A stretch of 64,000 bases of DNA from Oscillospiraceae bacterium (GTDB lineage Bacteria; Bacillota; Clostridia; Oscillospirales; Acutalibacteraceae), in assembly GCA_031268095.1 (NCBI GenBank), contig JAIRXU010000045.1, forward strand, positions 1-64,000. Direction: 5' to 3'. Of the stretch, positions 32,802 to 41,040 are shown one piece after another. How positions within the stretch are numbered: position 1 is the first letter of the stretch; every line of letters starts with the position of its first letter. A program made the translations under genes and the position numbers. The notes under the pieces are model-generated. The model ran no database searches. It saw only the letters and a program-made list of their open reading frames with translations, and was not told the origin of the DNA.

Positions 32802-33929
32802 ATGGCAACGGATAAAAAGAAGGCGCTGGATACCGCGCTGGCGCAAATTGAGAAGACCTACGGCAAGGGATCAATTATGCGGCTGGGGCAAAATACGGGG
32901 ATGCAGGTGGCCGCCATTTCCACCGGATCTTTGGCCCTGGACGCCGCAACCGGCATTGGGGGAATGCCCCGGGGGCGTATCATCGAGGTATATGGCCCGG
33001 AATCTTCCGGCAAGACGACGCTGGCGCTGCACGTTGTGGCGCAGGCGCAAAAGGCGGGGGGCGAAGCGGCTTTCATTGATGCGGAACATGCGCTGGACCC
33101 GGTCTACGCGGCGAACTTGGGGGTCGATATCGACTCATTGCTGGTCTCTCAGCCGGACAACGGCGAGCAGGCACTGGAAATTGCGGAAGCGCTGGTGCGT
33201 TCCGGCGCGCTGGATGTGGTGGTGGTGGACTCCGTCGCCGCGCTGGTGCCGCGGGCGGAAATTGAGGGCGAAATGGGGGATTCCCACGTCGGGCTGCACG
33301 CGCGGCTGATGTCCCAGGCGCTGCGCAAATTGGCCGGCGCAATCGCGAAATCCAACGCTATCCTGATTTTCATCAACCAGCTGCGGGAAAAGGTTGGCGT
33401 CGTTTATGGGAATCCCGAGGTCACGACGGGCGGCCGCGCGCTGAAGTTTTACGCGTCGATGCGCCTGGACGTGCGGAAAACGGAGCAGATCAAGGGCGCG
33501 GGGAATGAGTTTGTCGGCTCCCATACACGGGTAAAAATTGTAAAAAACAAGGTCGCGCCGCCATTCAAGGAGGCGGAGTTTGATATTTTGTATGGAAAAG
33601 GGATCTCCCGGGACGGGGAAATTCTGGACCTTGCCGTGAAACTCGAGATCATCCAGAAAAGCGGCGCTTGGTTCTCCTACGGTCCGGAGCGGCTGGGGCA
33701 GGGGCGCGATAACGTCCGGGAATTACTGGGACAAAATTCCGCGCTGCTGGACGAAATCGCGGGCAAAGTGCGGGACAATTTGTCGCGCCTCAATACCGGC
33801 CCGGCACCGAGAGGCAAGGCGGCCAAGGGGAAGGCGGCAGAACCGGATCCCGCGCCCGCGCCGGTCAGCCGCGCTGCGGCCAAAGCCCAGCTGGACATTG
33901 TGGTGGACGACGATGACGACGAAATCTGA
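32802..33929 (+). CDS. recA: Recombinase RecA
   Basis: 375 aa. Start [13 protein letters not shown] with GAGGG 11 bases upstream; the ATG at 32793 is too close to that site. Walker A is GPESSGKTT (65-73), the Walker B region is [11 protein letters not shown] and loop L2 lies around [17 protein letters not shown]. The C-terminal tail is extended, Ala/Lys/Pro-rich and very acidic at the end ([11 protein letters not shown]). RecA forms filaments on single-stranded DNA, catalyses strand exchange and triggers LexA cleavage. It overlaps the recX start by 17 bases, so RecX is co-translated. Confidence 0.97.
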   Translation: MATDKKKALDTALAQIEKTYGKGSIMRLGQNTGMQVAAISTGSLALDAATGIGGMPRGRIIEVYGPESSGKTTLALHVVAQAQKAGGEAAFIDAEHALDPVYAANLGVDIDSLLVSQPDNGEQALEIAEALVRSGALDVVVVDSVAALVPRAEIEGEMGDSHVGLHARLMSQALRKLAGAIAKSNAILIFINQLREKVGVVYGNPEVTTGGRALKFYASMRLDVRKTEQIKGAGNEFVGSHTRVKIVKNKVAPPFKEAEFDILYGKGISRDGEILDLAVKLEIIQKSGAWFSYGPERLGQGRDNVRELLGQNSALLDEIAGKVRDNLSRLNTGPAPRGKAAKGKAAEPDPAPAPVSRAAAKAQLDIVVDDDDDEI

Positions 33930-34413
33930 ACGGCAGGCGGTGCTGGACCGGGCGGCATTTCTCTTGGGCCGCCGGGATCACAGCACAGCGGAGCTGCGGC
34001 GGAAGCTGCTGCACCCCCGGTCGCCGAAGGTGCCGATTCCGGAAGAAGCCACCGTTGACGAAGCGCTGGAACGCTTGACTGACTTGGGATTGCTGGACGA
34101 CGCCCGTTTTGCGCGGGAGTTGAGCCGAACGCTGACGGAGCGGAAGGGGATCAGCCCAGCGGTGCTCCGGTTTGAACTGCGCCGCCGGGGGCTGGAGGAC
34201 GGCGTCGTGGAGGATGTTCTGACGGAAGCGGAAGAAATGGACCCCGTTGCGCGGATTGAAGAATTGCTGCAAACAAAATTTGCGCGCAAGGCTGCCGACG
34301 AGCGGGGCAGGCGGGCGGCGTTTGCGGCATTGCTGCGGCTAGGATACCGGCACACCGATATCCGCCGCGCCATGCGTGAGACGGGCTGGCCGCTGCCCGG
34401 CGAAGGAATGTAA
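33913..34413 (+). CDS. recX: RecA regulator RecX
   Basis: 166 aa starting [18 protein letters not shown] inside the end of recA. It is built of three-helix repeats with the family pattern of [22 protein letters not shown] and later [11 protein letters not shown]. RecX modulates RecA filament extension. The recA-recX order and overlap support the call. Confidence 0.9.
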   Translation: MTTKSERQAVLDRAAFLLGRRDHSTAELRRKLLHPRSPKVPIPEEATVDEALERLTDLGLLDDARFARELSRTLTERKGISPAVLRFELRRRGLEDGVVEDVLTEAEEMDPVARIEELLQTKFARKAADERGRRAAFAALLRLGYRHTDIRRAMRETGWPLPGEGM

Positions 34414-34497
34414 AAAAATGGGTTGGGGAAGGAAGCGGATTGTTGCTGCATGGCAGCGCGGTTTTCAACATAATATGTAACGATAGGGGGAATGAGC

Positions 34498-35826
34498 ATG
34501 GCGCTCAAGGTTGGGCTGATCTCGCTGGGCTGCCCGAAAAATCAGATCAACGCCGAACGCATGCTGGCGAGCCTGACAGCGGACGGCATCGAGGTGGTCG
34601 ATTTCATTGACGGCGCGGACGCCATCATCGTCAATACCTGCGGCTTTATCGACGACGCCAAGCGGGAGGCCATCGAAAATATTTTGGACATGGTGGAGCT
34701 CAAGCGCCAGGGGGACGTCAAGACCATCCTGGTGACCGGCTGCCTGGCGGAAAGCTACCGGGAAGAGGTTCTGCGGGAGATCCCGGAGGTGGATGCGGTG
34801 CTGGGTCTGGGTGCGAACGCCGACATTGTCCGCTATGTCCGGGAGACGGTCGCCGGGGCGCGTCCCGCGGTCTTCCCGGCGCTGTGTGAATTGCCGTTGT
34901 CCGGGGAGCGGGTCCTCACCACGCCGGGCTATTGGGCTTACCTCCAGGTCGCCGACGGCTGCGACAACCGGTGTACCTACTGCAAGATTCCCGCCATCCG
35001 CGGTCCCTATCGCAGTCGGCCAATGGAAGAAATTGTGCGGGAGGCCCAGGATTTGGCCGAAGGCGGTGTGCGGGAATTGATCCTCGTCGCCCAGGACACC
35101 ACCCGCTACGGTCTGGATCTTGCCGGTGAGCGGCAGCTGCCGACGTTGTTGCGGGCGCTGTGCGCCATTGAAAAGCTGCGCTGGATTCGGCTGCTGTACT
35201 GTTACCCGGATGAAGTGACCGACGAGCTGATGGATGTCTTGGCAGAGGAACCGAAGGTTGTAAAGTATATGGACTTACCAATGCAGCATGCCGATGACCG
35301 TATTCTAGCAGCCATGGGCCGCCGGGGGACGCAGGCGGAGCTGCGGGAGTGTATTGGCCGGCTGCGGGCGCGGGTGCCGAACATCGCCCTGCGCACGACG
35401 ATGATCACCGGTTTCCCCGGCGAGGACGAGGCGGCATTCGAGACGCTGGCCGCATTTGTTCAGGAGATGAAATTTGACCGGCTGGGCTGCTTTGCGTTTT
35501 CCCCGCAGGAAGGGACGCCAGCCTTTGATCTTCCGGACCAGATAGACGCCGAAACGGCGCGGCGGCGCAGCGAAAATCTGATGGACCTGCAAGCGGAAAT
35601 CCTGCGGAAAAAGAACGACCGGCAGATTGGCCGGATCCATACGGTTCTGGTGGAGGACTACGACGGCTACAGCGACACCTATACGGGCCGCAGTTCCATG
35701 GACGCGCCGGAGATCGATGGGACGGTGATTTTCACCTGCGGGTGGCCGCTGGAAACGGGTGATTTTGTGGAAGTAGAAATTTTGGGCGTAAAGGACTACG
35801 ACTTGCTTGGCAGCGCAATGCCTTGA
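34498..35826 (+). CDS. rimO: Ribosomal protein S12 methylthiotransferase RimO
   Basis: 442 aa from the ATG at 34498 (AGGGGG 7 bases upstream; the ATG at 34492 is too close). The N-terminal MTTase domain carries Cys12 (SLGCPKN), Cys48 (NTCGF) and Cys82 (TGCLAE), which bind one 4Fe-4S cluster. The radical-SAM motif CDNRCTYC has Cys155, Cys159 and Cys162. A C-terminal TRAM domain ends in EVEILGVKDYDLLGSA. RimO adds a methylthio group to an Asp of ribosomal protein S12. Confidence 0.95.
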   Translation: MALKVGLISLGCPKNQINAERMLASLTADGIEVVDFIDGADAIIVNTCGFIDDAKREAIENILDMVELKRQGDVKTILVTGCLAESYREEVLREIPEVDAVLGLGANADIVRYVRETVAGARPAVFPALCELPLSGERVLTTPGYWAYLQVADGCDNRCTYCKIPAIRGPYRSRPMEEIVREAQDLAEGGVRELILVAQDTTRYGLDLAGERQLPTLLRALCAIEKLRWIRLLYCYPDEVTDELMDVLAEEPKVVKYMDLPMQHADDRILAAMGRRGTQAELRECIGRLRARVPNIALRTTMITGFPGEDEAAFETLAAFVQEMKFDRLGCFAFSPQEGTPAFDLPDQIDAETARRRSENLMDLQAEILRKKNDRQIGRIHTVLVEDYDGYSDTYTGRSSMDAPEIDGTVIFTCGWPLETGDFVEVEILGVKDYDLLGSAMP

Positions 35827-35866
35827 TCCGGCGCGATTTTTCAAATTCAACAGGAAAGGAATTTGC

Positions 35867-36457
35867 TTGACAACAATGACAAAACTGAACACTCCCAACC
35901 GATTAACCCTGCTGCGCGTGGTGCTTACACCGCTGTTTTTGGCTGCCATGCTCCTCCCGCTGTCCCATCGCTATCTTTGGGCGGCGCTGCTGTTTTGCCT
36001 GGCCTCGGCGACGGATTTCCTGGACGGCCATCTGGCCCGCCAGCGGAATCAGATCACCGTCTTTGGCCAGCTGCTGGATCCCGTGGCGGACAAAATTCTT
36101 GCGACGGCGGCGCTGCTGGCGTTTATGCAATTGGGATGGTGCAATATTTGGGCGGTGATGCTCGTGCTCACGCGAGAATTTCTGATTACTTCTGTGCGCC
36201 TCGTGGCGGTGAGTCAAGGCATGGTGATTCCGGCGAACCGATGGGGGAAGGCAAAGACGGTCAGTCAGATGACCTTCACGGCCCTGCTGCTGTTTCTTGC
36301 GGACCTCAGGAACTGGGTTCCCGCCTTGCCGATGTCTGACAAGGCCTTCACCTTGCTGGCCAATGTTCTGATGTGGCTTGTAGCGGCAATGACACTGGTT
36401 TCAGGGCTCACTTATCTCTCCGGAGCCCGCAAGGTAATCAACTTTACAAAGGACTGA
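35867..36457 (+). CDS. pgsA: CDP-diacylglycerol-glycerol-3-phosphate phosphatidyltransferase
   Basis: 196 aa if started at the TTG at 35867, which sits 6 bases after AAAGGA; the ATG at 35876 is the alternative and lies 15 bases from that site. The CDP-alcohol phosphotransferase motif D-G-x2-A-R-x8-G-x3-D-x3-D is complete (FLDGHLARQRNQITVFG, then LLDPVADK). Four to six membrane segments follow the family pattern. PgsA makes phosphatidylglycerol phosphate in the cytoplasmic membrane. It follows rimO by 40 bases, a common Firmicutes order. Confidence 0.92.
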   Translation: MTTMTKLNTPNRLTLLRVVLTPLFLAAMLLPLSHRYLWAALLFCLASATDFLDGHLARQRNQITVFGQLLDPVADKILATAALLAFMQLGWCNIWAVMLVLTREFLITSVRLVAVSQGMVIPANRWGKAKTVSQMTFTALLLFLADLRNWVPALPMSDKAFTLLANVLMWLVAAMTLVSGLTYLSGARKVINFTKD

Positions 36458-36481
36458 TTCTGTGTTTTGCGGCGGAAAATA

Positions 36482-36510
36482 ATGACCGTTTCCGCGCAAG
36501 CGCGTATAGT
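36482..36510 (+). promoter_or_regulatory. cysE: Possible promoter of cysE
   Basis: ATGACC (36482-36487), 17 bases, TATAGT (36505-36510). The -35 box is weak. Just before the start, CCTTCT (36539-36544) can pair with AGAAGG (36548-36553), partly covering the AGGAGG ribosome-binding site. No T-box was recognised. Confidence 0.45.
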
Positions 36511-36564
36511 GAAACCAGAGGGACCCTCGGGGATAAGACCTTCTGCAAGAAGGAGGATATTTCT

Positions 36565-37230
36565 ATGAAAGCATGGGATCGGCTTCGAGATGAGATTGCC
36601 GCTGTCCGGGAACGCGACCCGGCCGCGCGCAGCGCCCTGGAAGTTTTTTTGCTGTATCCTGGCCTGCGGGCCGTCCGTATGTACCGCCGCGCGAACTGGT
36701 GTTATCATCACGGCCTGCGCTTTATGGCGCGTTGGATTTCCCAGCGCGCGGTCAAGCGAACCAATATCGAAATTCATCCCGCCGCTCAACTGGGTCGCCG
36801 CCTGTTCATCGATCACGGCGCGGGAGTGGTCATTGGGGAAACAACAGAAATTGGAGACGATGTAACAATTTACCAGGGAGTTACCCTGGGAGGCACCGGC
36901 AAGGAGACTGGAAAACGGCATCCCACCATTGGCAACCATGTCATGATTGGCGCGGGCGCGAAGTTGCTGGGCTCCATTCGCGTCGGCGATAATTCCAAAA
37001 TCGCGGCAGGCGCGGCGGTGCTGCATGACATTCCGCCAAACTCCACCGCCGTCGGGGTTCCGGCGCGGGTGGTGCGGCTCAATGGCCAAAAAGTGGAAGA
37101 ACTGGATCAGGTGCATATGCCGGATCCGGTGGAACAGGAAATCTGCCAGCTGCTGCGCCGGGTGCACCGCCTGGAGCGCGAGCTGGAGCACGTGACGCAG
37201 GAAATCCATGAGGGCGGATCCGGGATCTAA
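36565..37230 (+). CDS. cysE: Serine O-acetyltransferase
   Basis: 221 aa, AAGGAGGAT site 9 bases upstream. An N-terminal helical domain (1-70) is followed by a left-handed beta-helix of hexapeptide repeats (75-185) with the CysE signatures IDHGAGVVIGETTEIGDDV and YQGVTLGGTGKETGKRHP. Catalytic His are those in IDHG and KRHP. The enzyme makes O-acetyl-L-serine from serine and acetyl-CoA for cysteine synthesis. Length is short, as in Gram-positive EpsC/CysE forms. The tail (about 190-221) is a charged helix. A hairpin with its T-run on the minus strand follows. Confidence 0.93.
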   Translation: MKAWDRLRDEIAAVRERDPAARSALEVFLLYPGLRAVRMYRRANWCYHHGLRFMARWISQRAVKRTNIEIHPAAQLGRRLFIDHGAGVVIGETTEIGDDVTIYQGVTLGGTGKETGKRHPTIGNHVMIGAGAKLLGSIRVGDNSKIAAGAAVLHDIPPNSTAVGVPARVVRLNGQKVEELDQVHMPDPVEQEICQLLRRVHRLERELEHVTQEIHEGGSGI

Positions 37231-37242
37231 GCTAATTTCATG

Positions 37243-37277
37243 AAAAAAAACGGCAGACTGTGTACATCAGTCCGCCG
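37243..37277 (-). terminator. Terminator of the 30-aa gene (minus strand)
   Basis: CGGC-a-GACTG (37251-37260) and CAGTC-c-GCCG (37268-37277) form the stem. On the minus strand it is followed by eight T (complement of 37243-37250). It ends the transcript of the small gene at 37325 and may also slow convergent cysE transcripts. Confidence 0.88.
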
Positions 37278-37324
37278 GAAGGCCCGCTATTCATCCCGCA
37301 GAGCCAAAGGAAATTCTTGGAACG

Positions 37325-37417
37325 TTAACCGAACAGTTTACTGAAATCGATCTGGCCGCCGAGCAGGTTGCCGAGCATGCTGAAAAAGCCCGTCAGCATG
37401 GAAATAAGTGCTGCCAT
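37325..37417 (-). CDS. Small hydrophobic peptide, 30 aa
   Basis: A complete 30-codon gene starting MAALISMLTGFFSML and ending QIDFSKLFG, with GGGGAGGTG about 8 bases before the ATG. It has its own sigma-A promoter (37495-37523) and a strong terminator (37243-37277), so it is an independent transcription unit of about 240 bases. The peptide is very hydrophobic and Gly-rich up to residue 21, with only one Asp and one Lys, both near the end. A helical wheel would be amphipathic or membrane-spanning. It could be a membrane-associated regulator, a phenol-soluble-modulin-like or bacteriocin-like peptide, or a small subunit. The secreted lipase gene lies upstream on the same strand and may read into it. 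Family not recognised. Confidence 0.7.
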   Translation of the reverse strand: MAALISMLTGFFSMLGNLLGGQIDFSKLFG

Positions 37418-37494
37418 TTCGTCACCTCCCCTGATAGTCCAGGCTGGCGCAGCGAGGCGGCCGCCCCGTTGGATTCTGCCCCGGCCATGGCATC

Positions 37495-37523
37495 ATCATA
37501 CCGCAAACCGGCCGCCGCGTCAA
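37495..37523 (-). promoter_or_regulatory. Promoter of the 30-aa gene
   Basis: On the minus strand TTGACG (37523-37518), 17 bases, TATGAT (37500-37495), about 78 bases upstream of the ATG at 37417. Confidence 0.8.
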
Positions 37524-37570
37524 GCGGAGAAGGGTGGAAGCACTGGCAAAGGATCACTGGAAAAGGAAAA

Positions 37571-39604
37571 TTAACTGTCGGATGTCGGAATTGGAGATTT
37601 CTTCCTTTTCTGGCTGGATTTTTTGTTTTTCGTCCGGTCCCGGATGGGGCGGCGGTAAAGTGTTACGACGGCGATGGCGGCCAGCGAAGCGCTGCCGGCA
37701 ACAGCCAGAACAGGCAGGAGGATCTGCCAGAGCGAGAACGTGCTGGGCAGCGCGGCCAGTTTCAGCGGATAGTGCAGGGATGCGGACGCGGCGCCGGCCG
37801 GCAGGAGCGTGAAGGACAATGTCCGCTCAGCAGGCTGGGGAACGGCAGTCTCTTTGGTGTAGCGGATCAGCAAGGTAAAGCGGGTTTCCTTCAAAGGAAG
37901 AATGCATTCGTACCGCAGGCGGGCGATGCCCCGGGAGGTCAGCCGGATGGGGGTGGAAATGGTCACGCGCAGATCCAGCCCGCTGGCCGTGACGGAGGCA
38001 ATGCTGATGTCATGAGCGGAAAGATTTTCAATCAGCAGGGTGTCGTCTTCGGGGCTGAGATATCCGGACACGCTCTCGGAGAACCGGGCGCTCACCCCGT
38101 CGGAGGGATTGCAGGACTCCCGAAACTGTGGAAAGTCCGGGTTAGAGTGGACGTCCTGGATTTGGTCCGTGAACAGCCATTGGCAGTAGAGAGCCCGGGC
38201 GTAAGGGTCCCATTCCCCTTGTCCGTGGTATTGCCCCTGATAAAACCAAGTGTGTTCAGGCAGGTATGCGCAGGCGGCGTCAACGTCTCCTGCGGGGGAA
38301 AGGTGCCGGTGGGCGGGATTCTGACAAATGGGAGCCTCGCAGGTGTAGTCGACGGGCAGGGCCTCCCCCAGCGGCACGGCATATGCTCCGGTGGAAGACG
38401 AGACGTTAATGATATAATCCGAATTGACAGGGTTTCCGCCCGCCAGAGGCAATCCGCTGCCGCAGAGCAGTGCGATTTTGACGCCCTGCCGCTGCATGCG
38501 GGCCAGGGTCTCCCCGATGTGCGGCATGACCTCATAATGGATGGCGTCGCTCTCTTCTATAATGCGGCGGTTGCGCGCGGGGTCGAGGTATTGCCGCTTG
38601 GTTTCTTCGTAATGTTCCGGCGGCATTAAATCCCAAAAGCTGCCAAAACGCAAGGCAAGGGGCTCAAGGTAGGTTCGAATCACATGCACCGCGATGTCGT
38701 TGATCTGCTTGAGAGTGACACCTTTCAGCGCCCACTCCAAGGACCCTTCCCGCTGGATGAAGACTTGCGTGAAGTCTGTCATGCTGACCAGATCGAAGGT
38801 CAGATCCTCGTTGTTGAGCAGGTCATAGACCAGTTCGGAGCCCCGGGTGGCGGGGGAATGGAGCACGGCCCGATCGACGTCTCCTTTGTCGCCGTAATAG
38901 GTGAAATAGGCGGCGGCCAGCTGCCCGCCGTAGCTGATTCCGAAAAGGTTGACTTTGTCGCAGCCGCTGTCGGCCTTCACCTGCTGGATAAACGCATCCA
39001 GCGAGGCGGCGTTTTCCCGCTGCCCCTTCCGCCAGTCGCTGGAAAAAATATAGATTTTTTCGGCGGGAACGTAGTCTAGAAAACTGTTGGTGATGGGGCG
39101 GTTGTTGTTCAGCCGCTCTTCTTTTCGTTCCAGCATCACGTCCCAGCGGGCGTCCCGCACCCGGGTGGGGTAGGGAACGATGGGATAGCGAGAGGTGCCG
39201 TCCTCATTCATCTCCAGAACGGCAAAGAGTTTGCCGTAAATCTCGCCCGCCCGGCGGATGACTTCGTCCTCGCTGCCTCCCGCGTCAACGATGAGCTTGG
39301 GGAGGATATTTATCAGGCCTTCCAGCAAGGTTTGCGTCGTGTCGCCGTTGATAGGGATATTCCAGACCTGCTTCCGCGCGCCGTCCTCATGCTCCAGGAA
39401 GAGCTGCGGCCCGCTGTACCCTGGCAGCAGGATGACCGGGTTGGGTTCCGCGGCGGCTTTACCGGCGCCATCCGGCGCGGCGAGGACCGGCAGCAGCGAT
39501 CCCGCGGACAGGGCACAGGCAAGCAGGGCGGCGGCCAGCCGGGAAAACGGGTAAAATCGGGAATGCGGAGAAAGCCGGAACAGCCGGGAAAGCAGAATGC
39601 GCAT
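37571..39604 (-). CDS. Secreted LCAT-like lipase/acyltransferase 2 with C-terminal anchor
   Basis: 677 aa from the ATG at 39604 (AAAGGGGG site 7 bases upstream); longer frames have no site. Signal peptide about 1-42. LCAT-like hydrolase: VILLPGYSGP near 58, nucleophile Ser224 in FGISYGGQ, a conserved NPVNSDYIINV with the probable acid, and HGQGEWDP with the probable His. A beta domain follows, then a membrane segment (LWQILLPVLAVAGSASLAAI) and a strongly basic cytoplasmic tail (KNKKSSQKRKK). The blocks are in the same order as in the lipase at 23727, but that one lacks the membrane anchor. Probably acts on lipids at the outer face of the membrane. Confidence 0.78.
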   Translation of the reverse strand: MRILLSRLFRLSPHSRFYPFSRLAAALLACALSAGSLLPVLAAPDGAGKAAAEPNPVILLPGYSGPQLFLEHEDGARKQVWNIPINGDTTQTLLEGLINILPKLIVDAGGSEDEVIRRAGEIYGKLFAVLEMNEDGTSRYPIVPYPTRVRDARWDVMLERKEERLNNNRPITNSFLDYVPAEKIYIFSSDWRKGQRENAASLDAFIQQVKADSGCDKVNLFGISYGGQLAAAYFTYYGDKGDVDRAVLHSPATRGSELVYDLLNNEDLTFDLVSMTDFTQVFIQREGSLEWALKGVTLKQINDIAVHVIRTYLEPLALRFGSFWDLMPPEHYEETKRQYLDPARNRRIIEESDAIHYEVMPHIGETLARMQRQGVKIALLCGSGLPLAGGNPVNSDYIINVSSSTGAYAVPLGEALPVDYTCEAPICQNPAHRHLSPAGDVDAACAYLPEHTWFYQGQYHGQGEWDPYARALYCQWLFTDQIQDVHSNPDFPQFRESCNPSDGVSARFSESVSGYLSPEDDTLLIENLSAHDISIASVTASGLDLRVTISTPIRLTSRGIARLRYECILPLKETRFTLLIRYTKETAVPQPAERTLSFTLLPAGAASASLHYPLKLAALPSTFSLWQILLPVLAVAGSASLAAIAVVTLYRRPIRDRTKNKKSSQKRKKSPIPTSDS

Positions 39605-39641
39605 ACAATGCCCCCTTTGAATGAAAACGGTCTCTGCCAGT

Positions 39642-39670
39642 ATTTTACCACGGAGACGGAGGAAATGCAA
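39642..39670 (-). promoter_or_regulatory. Promoter of the second lipase gene
   Basis: On the minus strand TTGCAT (39670-39665), 17 bases, TAAAAT (39647-39642); 38 bases upstream of the start. Confidence 0.75.
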
Positions 39671-39750
39671 TGAACAAACGATGAATTGTACAAAAATATC
39701 ACGGCGCGCCGGCGCGGTATCTTTTTCGGGCCGCCGCGGAAAGAATGCGC

Positions 39751-39779
39751 TTGCACTCCGCCGCTTCCTGTGGTATACT
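39751..39779 (+). promoter_or_regulatory. Promoter of the glycosyltransferase gene
   Basis: TTGCAC (39751-39756), 17 bases, TATACT (39774-39779), divergent from the lipase promoter. Confidence 0.75.
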
Positions 39780-39832
39780 AGTGGCATACTTTCAGTATAT
39801 TATGCGGTTTCTGCATGAAAGGAGGGTGGGCG

Positions 39833-41002
39833 TTGCGCCGGAAAGTGCTGTTCCTGATGGAGTCGCTGGGCGGCGGCGGCGCGGAGAAAGTCCTGGTGGA
39901 TTTGGTGAATGCGCTGGACCCGGAGCGTTTCGATATAACACTGCTGACGGTGACGGACGGCGGTGTTTGGGAAAGCACCCTGCATCCGGCGGTGCGGCGG
40001 CGCTCCATGCTCTCCTTGGCGGCGCACCGGGCGGGTGGTTGGCGGACAGCTTGGTATGCGGCTCGGTATCAAATGATTCGCGCCCTGCCGGCGGGGCTGG
40101 CGCATCGGCTCTTTGTCCGGGGACGGTATGATACGGAAATCGCGTTCTGCGAGGGTATGGCCACGCGGCTGATTTCCGGTGCGCCCCGGGGGCGGCGGAA
40201 GCTGGCCTGGGCGCACGCCAATCCGGAGGAGCATCCCCATGCCGACCGGGCATACCGCTCCTTGGCGGGGCAGCGGGCGGCCTACCGCCGTTTTGATGAC
40301 ATCTGCTGTGTGTCCGAGTCGGTGCGTGAGGCCTTTACGCGGAAAATCGGCTGTCCGGCGCGGGTGCAGTATAATCCCATCGACGGGGCGGAAATCCGCG
40401 CCAAAGCCGGTCTGCCGGCGGAACGGGATTTCTGGCCGGCGGGGCAGGGCCTGCGGCTGATCGCTGTGGGGCGGTTGGCGCCGGTGAAGGGATACGGCCG
40501 TCTGCTGGAGGTGGTGCGCCGGCTGCGGGACGAGGGTCTGTCTTGCCGGGCCTGCATTCTGGGGGAGGGGGGCGAGCGCCCCGCGCTGGAAGCGCTGATC
40601 CGCGCGGCCGGGCTGGAAGGCCAGGCGGTCCTGCCGGGGTTCCTCCCCAATCCCTACCCTGTGCTGCGGCAGGCGGACGTCTTTGTCTGCGCCTCCCATG
40701 CGGAGGGGTTTAGCACGGCGGCGGCGGAGGCCCTGGCGCTGGGGGTGCCGATCGTGACAACAGATTGCAGCGGGATGCGCGAGGTGCTGGGGGACGCGGA
40801 CTGCGGCATTGTGACGGAAGCCAGCGCCGACGGCCTGACGGATGGCCTGCGGCGCATTCTGACGGACCCGGTGCTGCGGGATGGCCTGCGGACGGCGGCC
40901 GCGCGGCGCGGGGAAACGTTTTCGCTCGAAGCCCGGATACGGGAAATTGAAGAAATCATTGATACCATCCATGCCACCAATGCTGCGCATACGCTTGGCT
41001 GA
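39833..41002 (+). CDS. Glycosyltransferase family 4-like protein
   Basis: 389 aa with a TTG start placed 6 bases after AAAGGAGGG; no better ATG exists upstream. The N-terminal acceptor domain begins KVLFLMESLGGGGAEKVLVDL, typical of GT4. The C-terminal donor domain contains IAVGRLAPVKGYGRLLEVV and the ExFG-type nucleotide-sugar motif in SHAEGFSTAAAEALALGVPIV. It transfers a sugar from a nucleotide donor to a cell-envelope glycan or lipid; acceptor unknown. The carrier gene follows after 38 bases, probably in the same transcript. Confidence 0.88.
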   Translation: MRRKVLFLMESLGGGGAEKVLVDLVNALDPERFDITLLTVTDGGVWESTLHPAVRRRSMLSLAAHRAGGWRTAWYAARYQMIRALPAGLAHRLFVRGRYDTEIAFCEGMATRLISGAPRGRRKLAWAHANPEEHPHADRAYRSLAGQRAAYRRFDDICCVSESVREAFTRKIGCPARVQYNPIDGAEIRAKAGLPAERDFWPAGQGLRLIAVGRLAPVKGYGRLLEVVRRLRDEGLSCRACILGEGGERPALEALIRAAGLEGQAVLPGFLPNPYPVLRQADVFVCASHAEGFSTAAAEALALGVPIVTTDCSGMREVLGDADCGIVTEASADGLTDGLRRILTDPVLRDGLRTAAARRGETFSLEARIREIEEIIDTIHATNAAHTLG

Positions 41003-41040
41003 GCAAGGAAGCGTACGCAAAAGATAAGGAGATCAAACGC

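Noticed and set aside
36458-36564. T-box or S-box before cysE
   Set aside because: The gap of about 107 bases holds a possible promoter and a small hairpin at the ribosome-binding site, but no riboswitch core.
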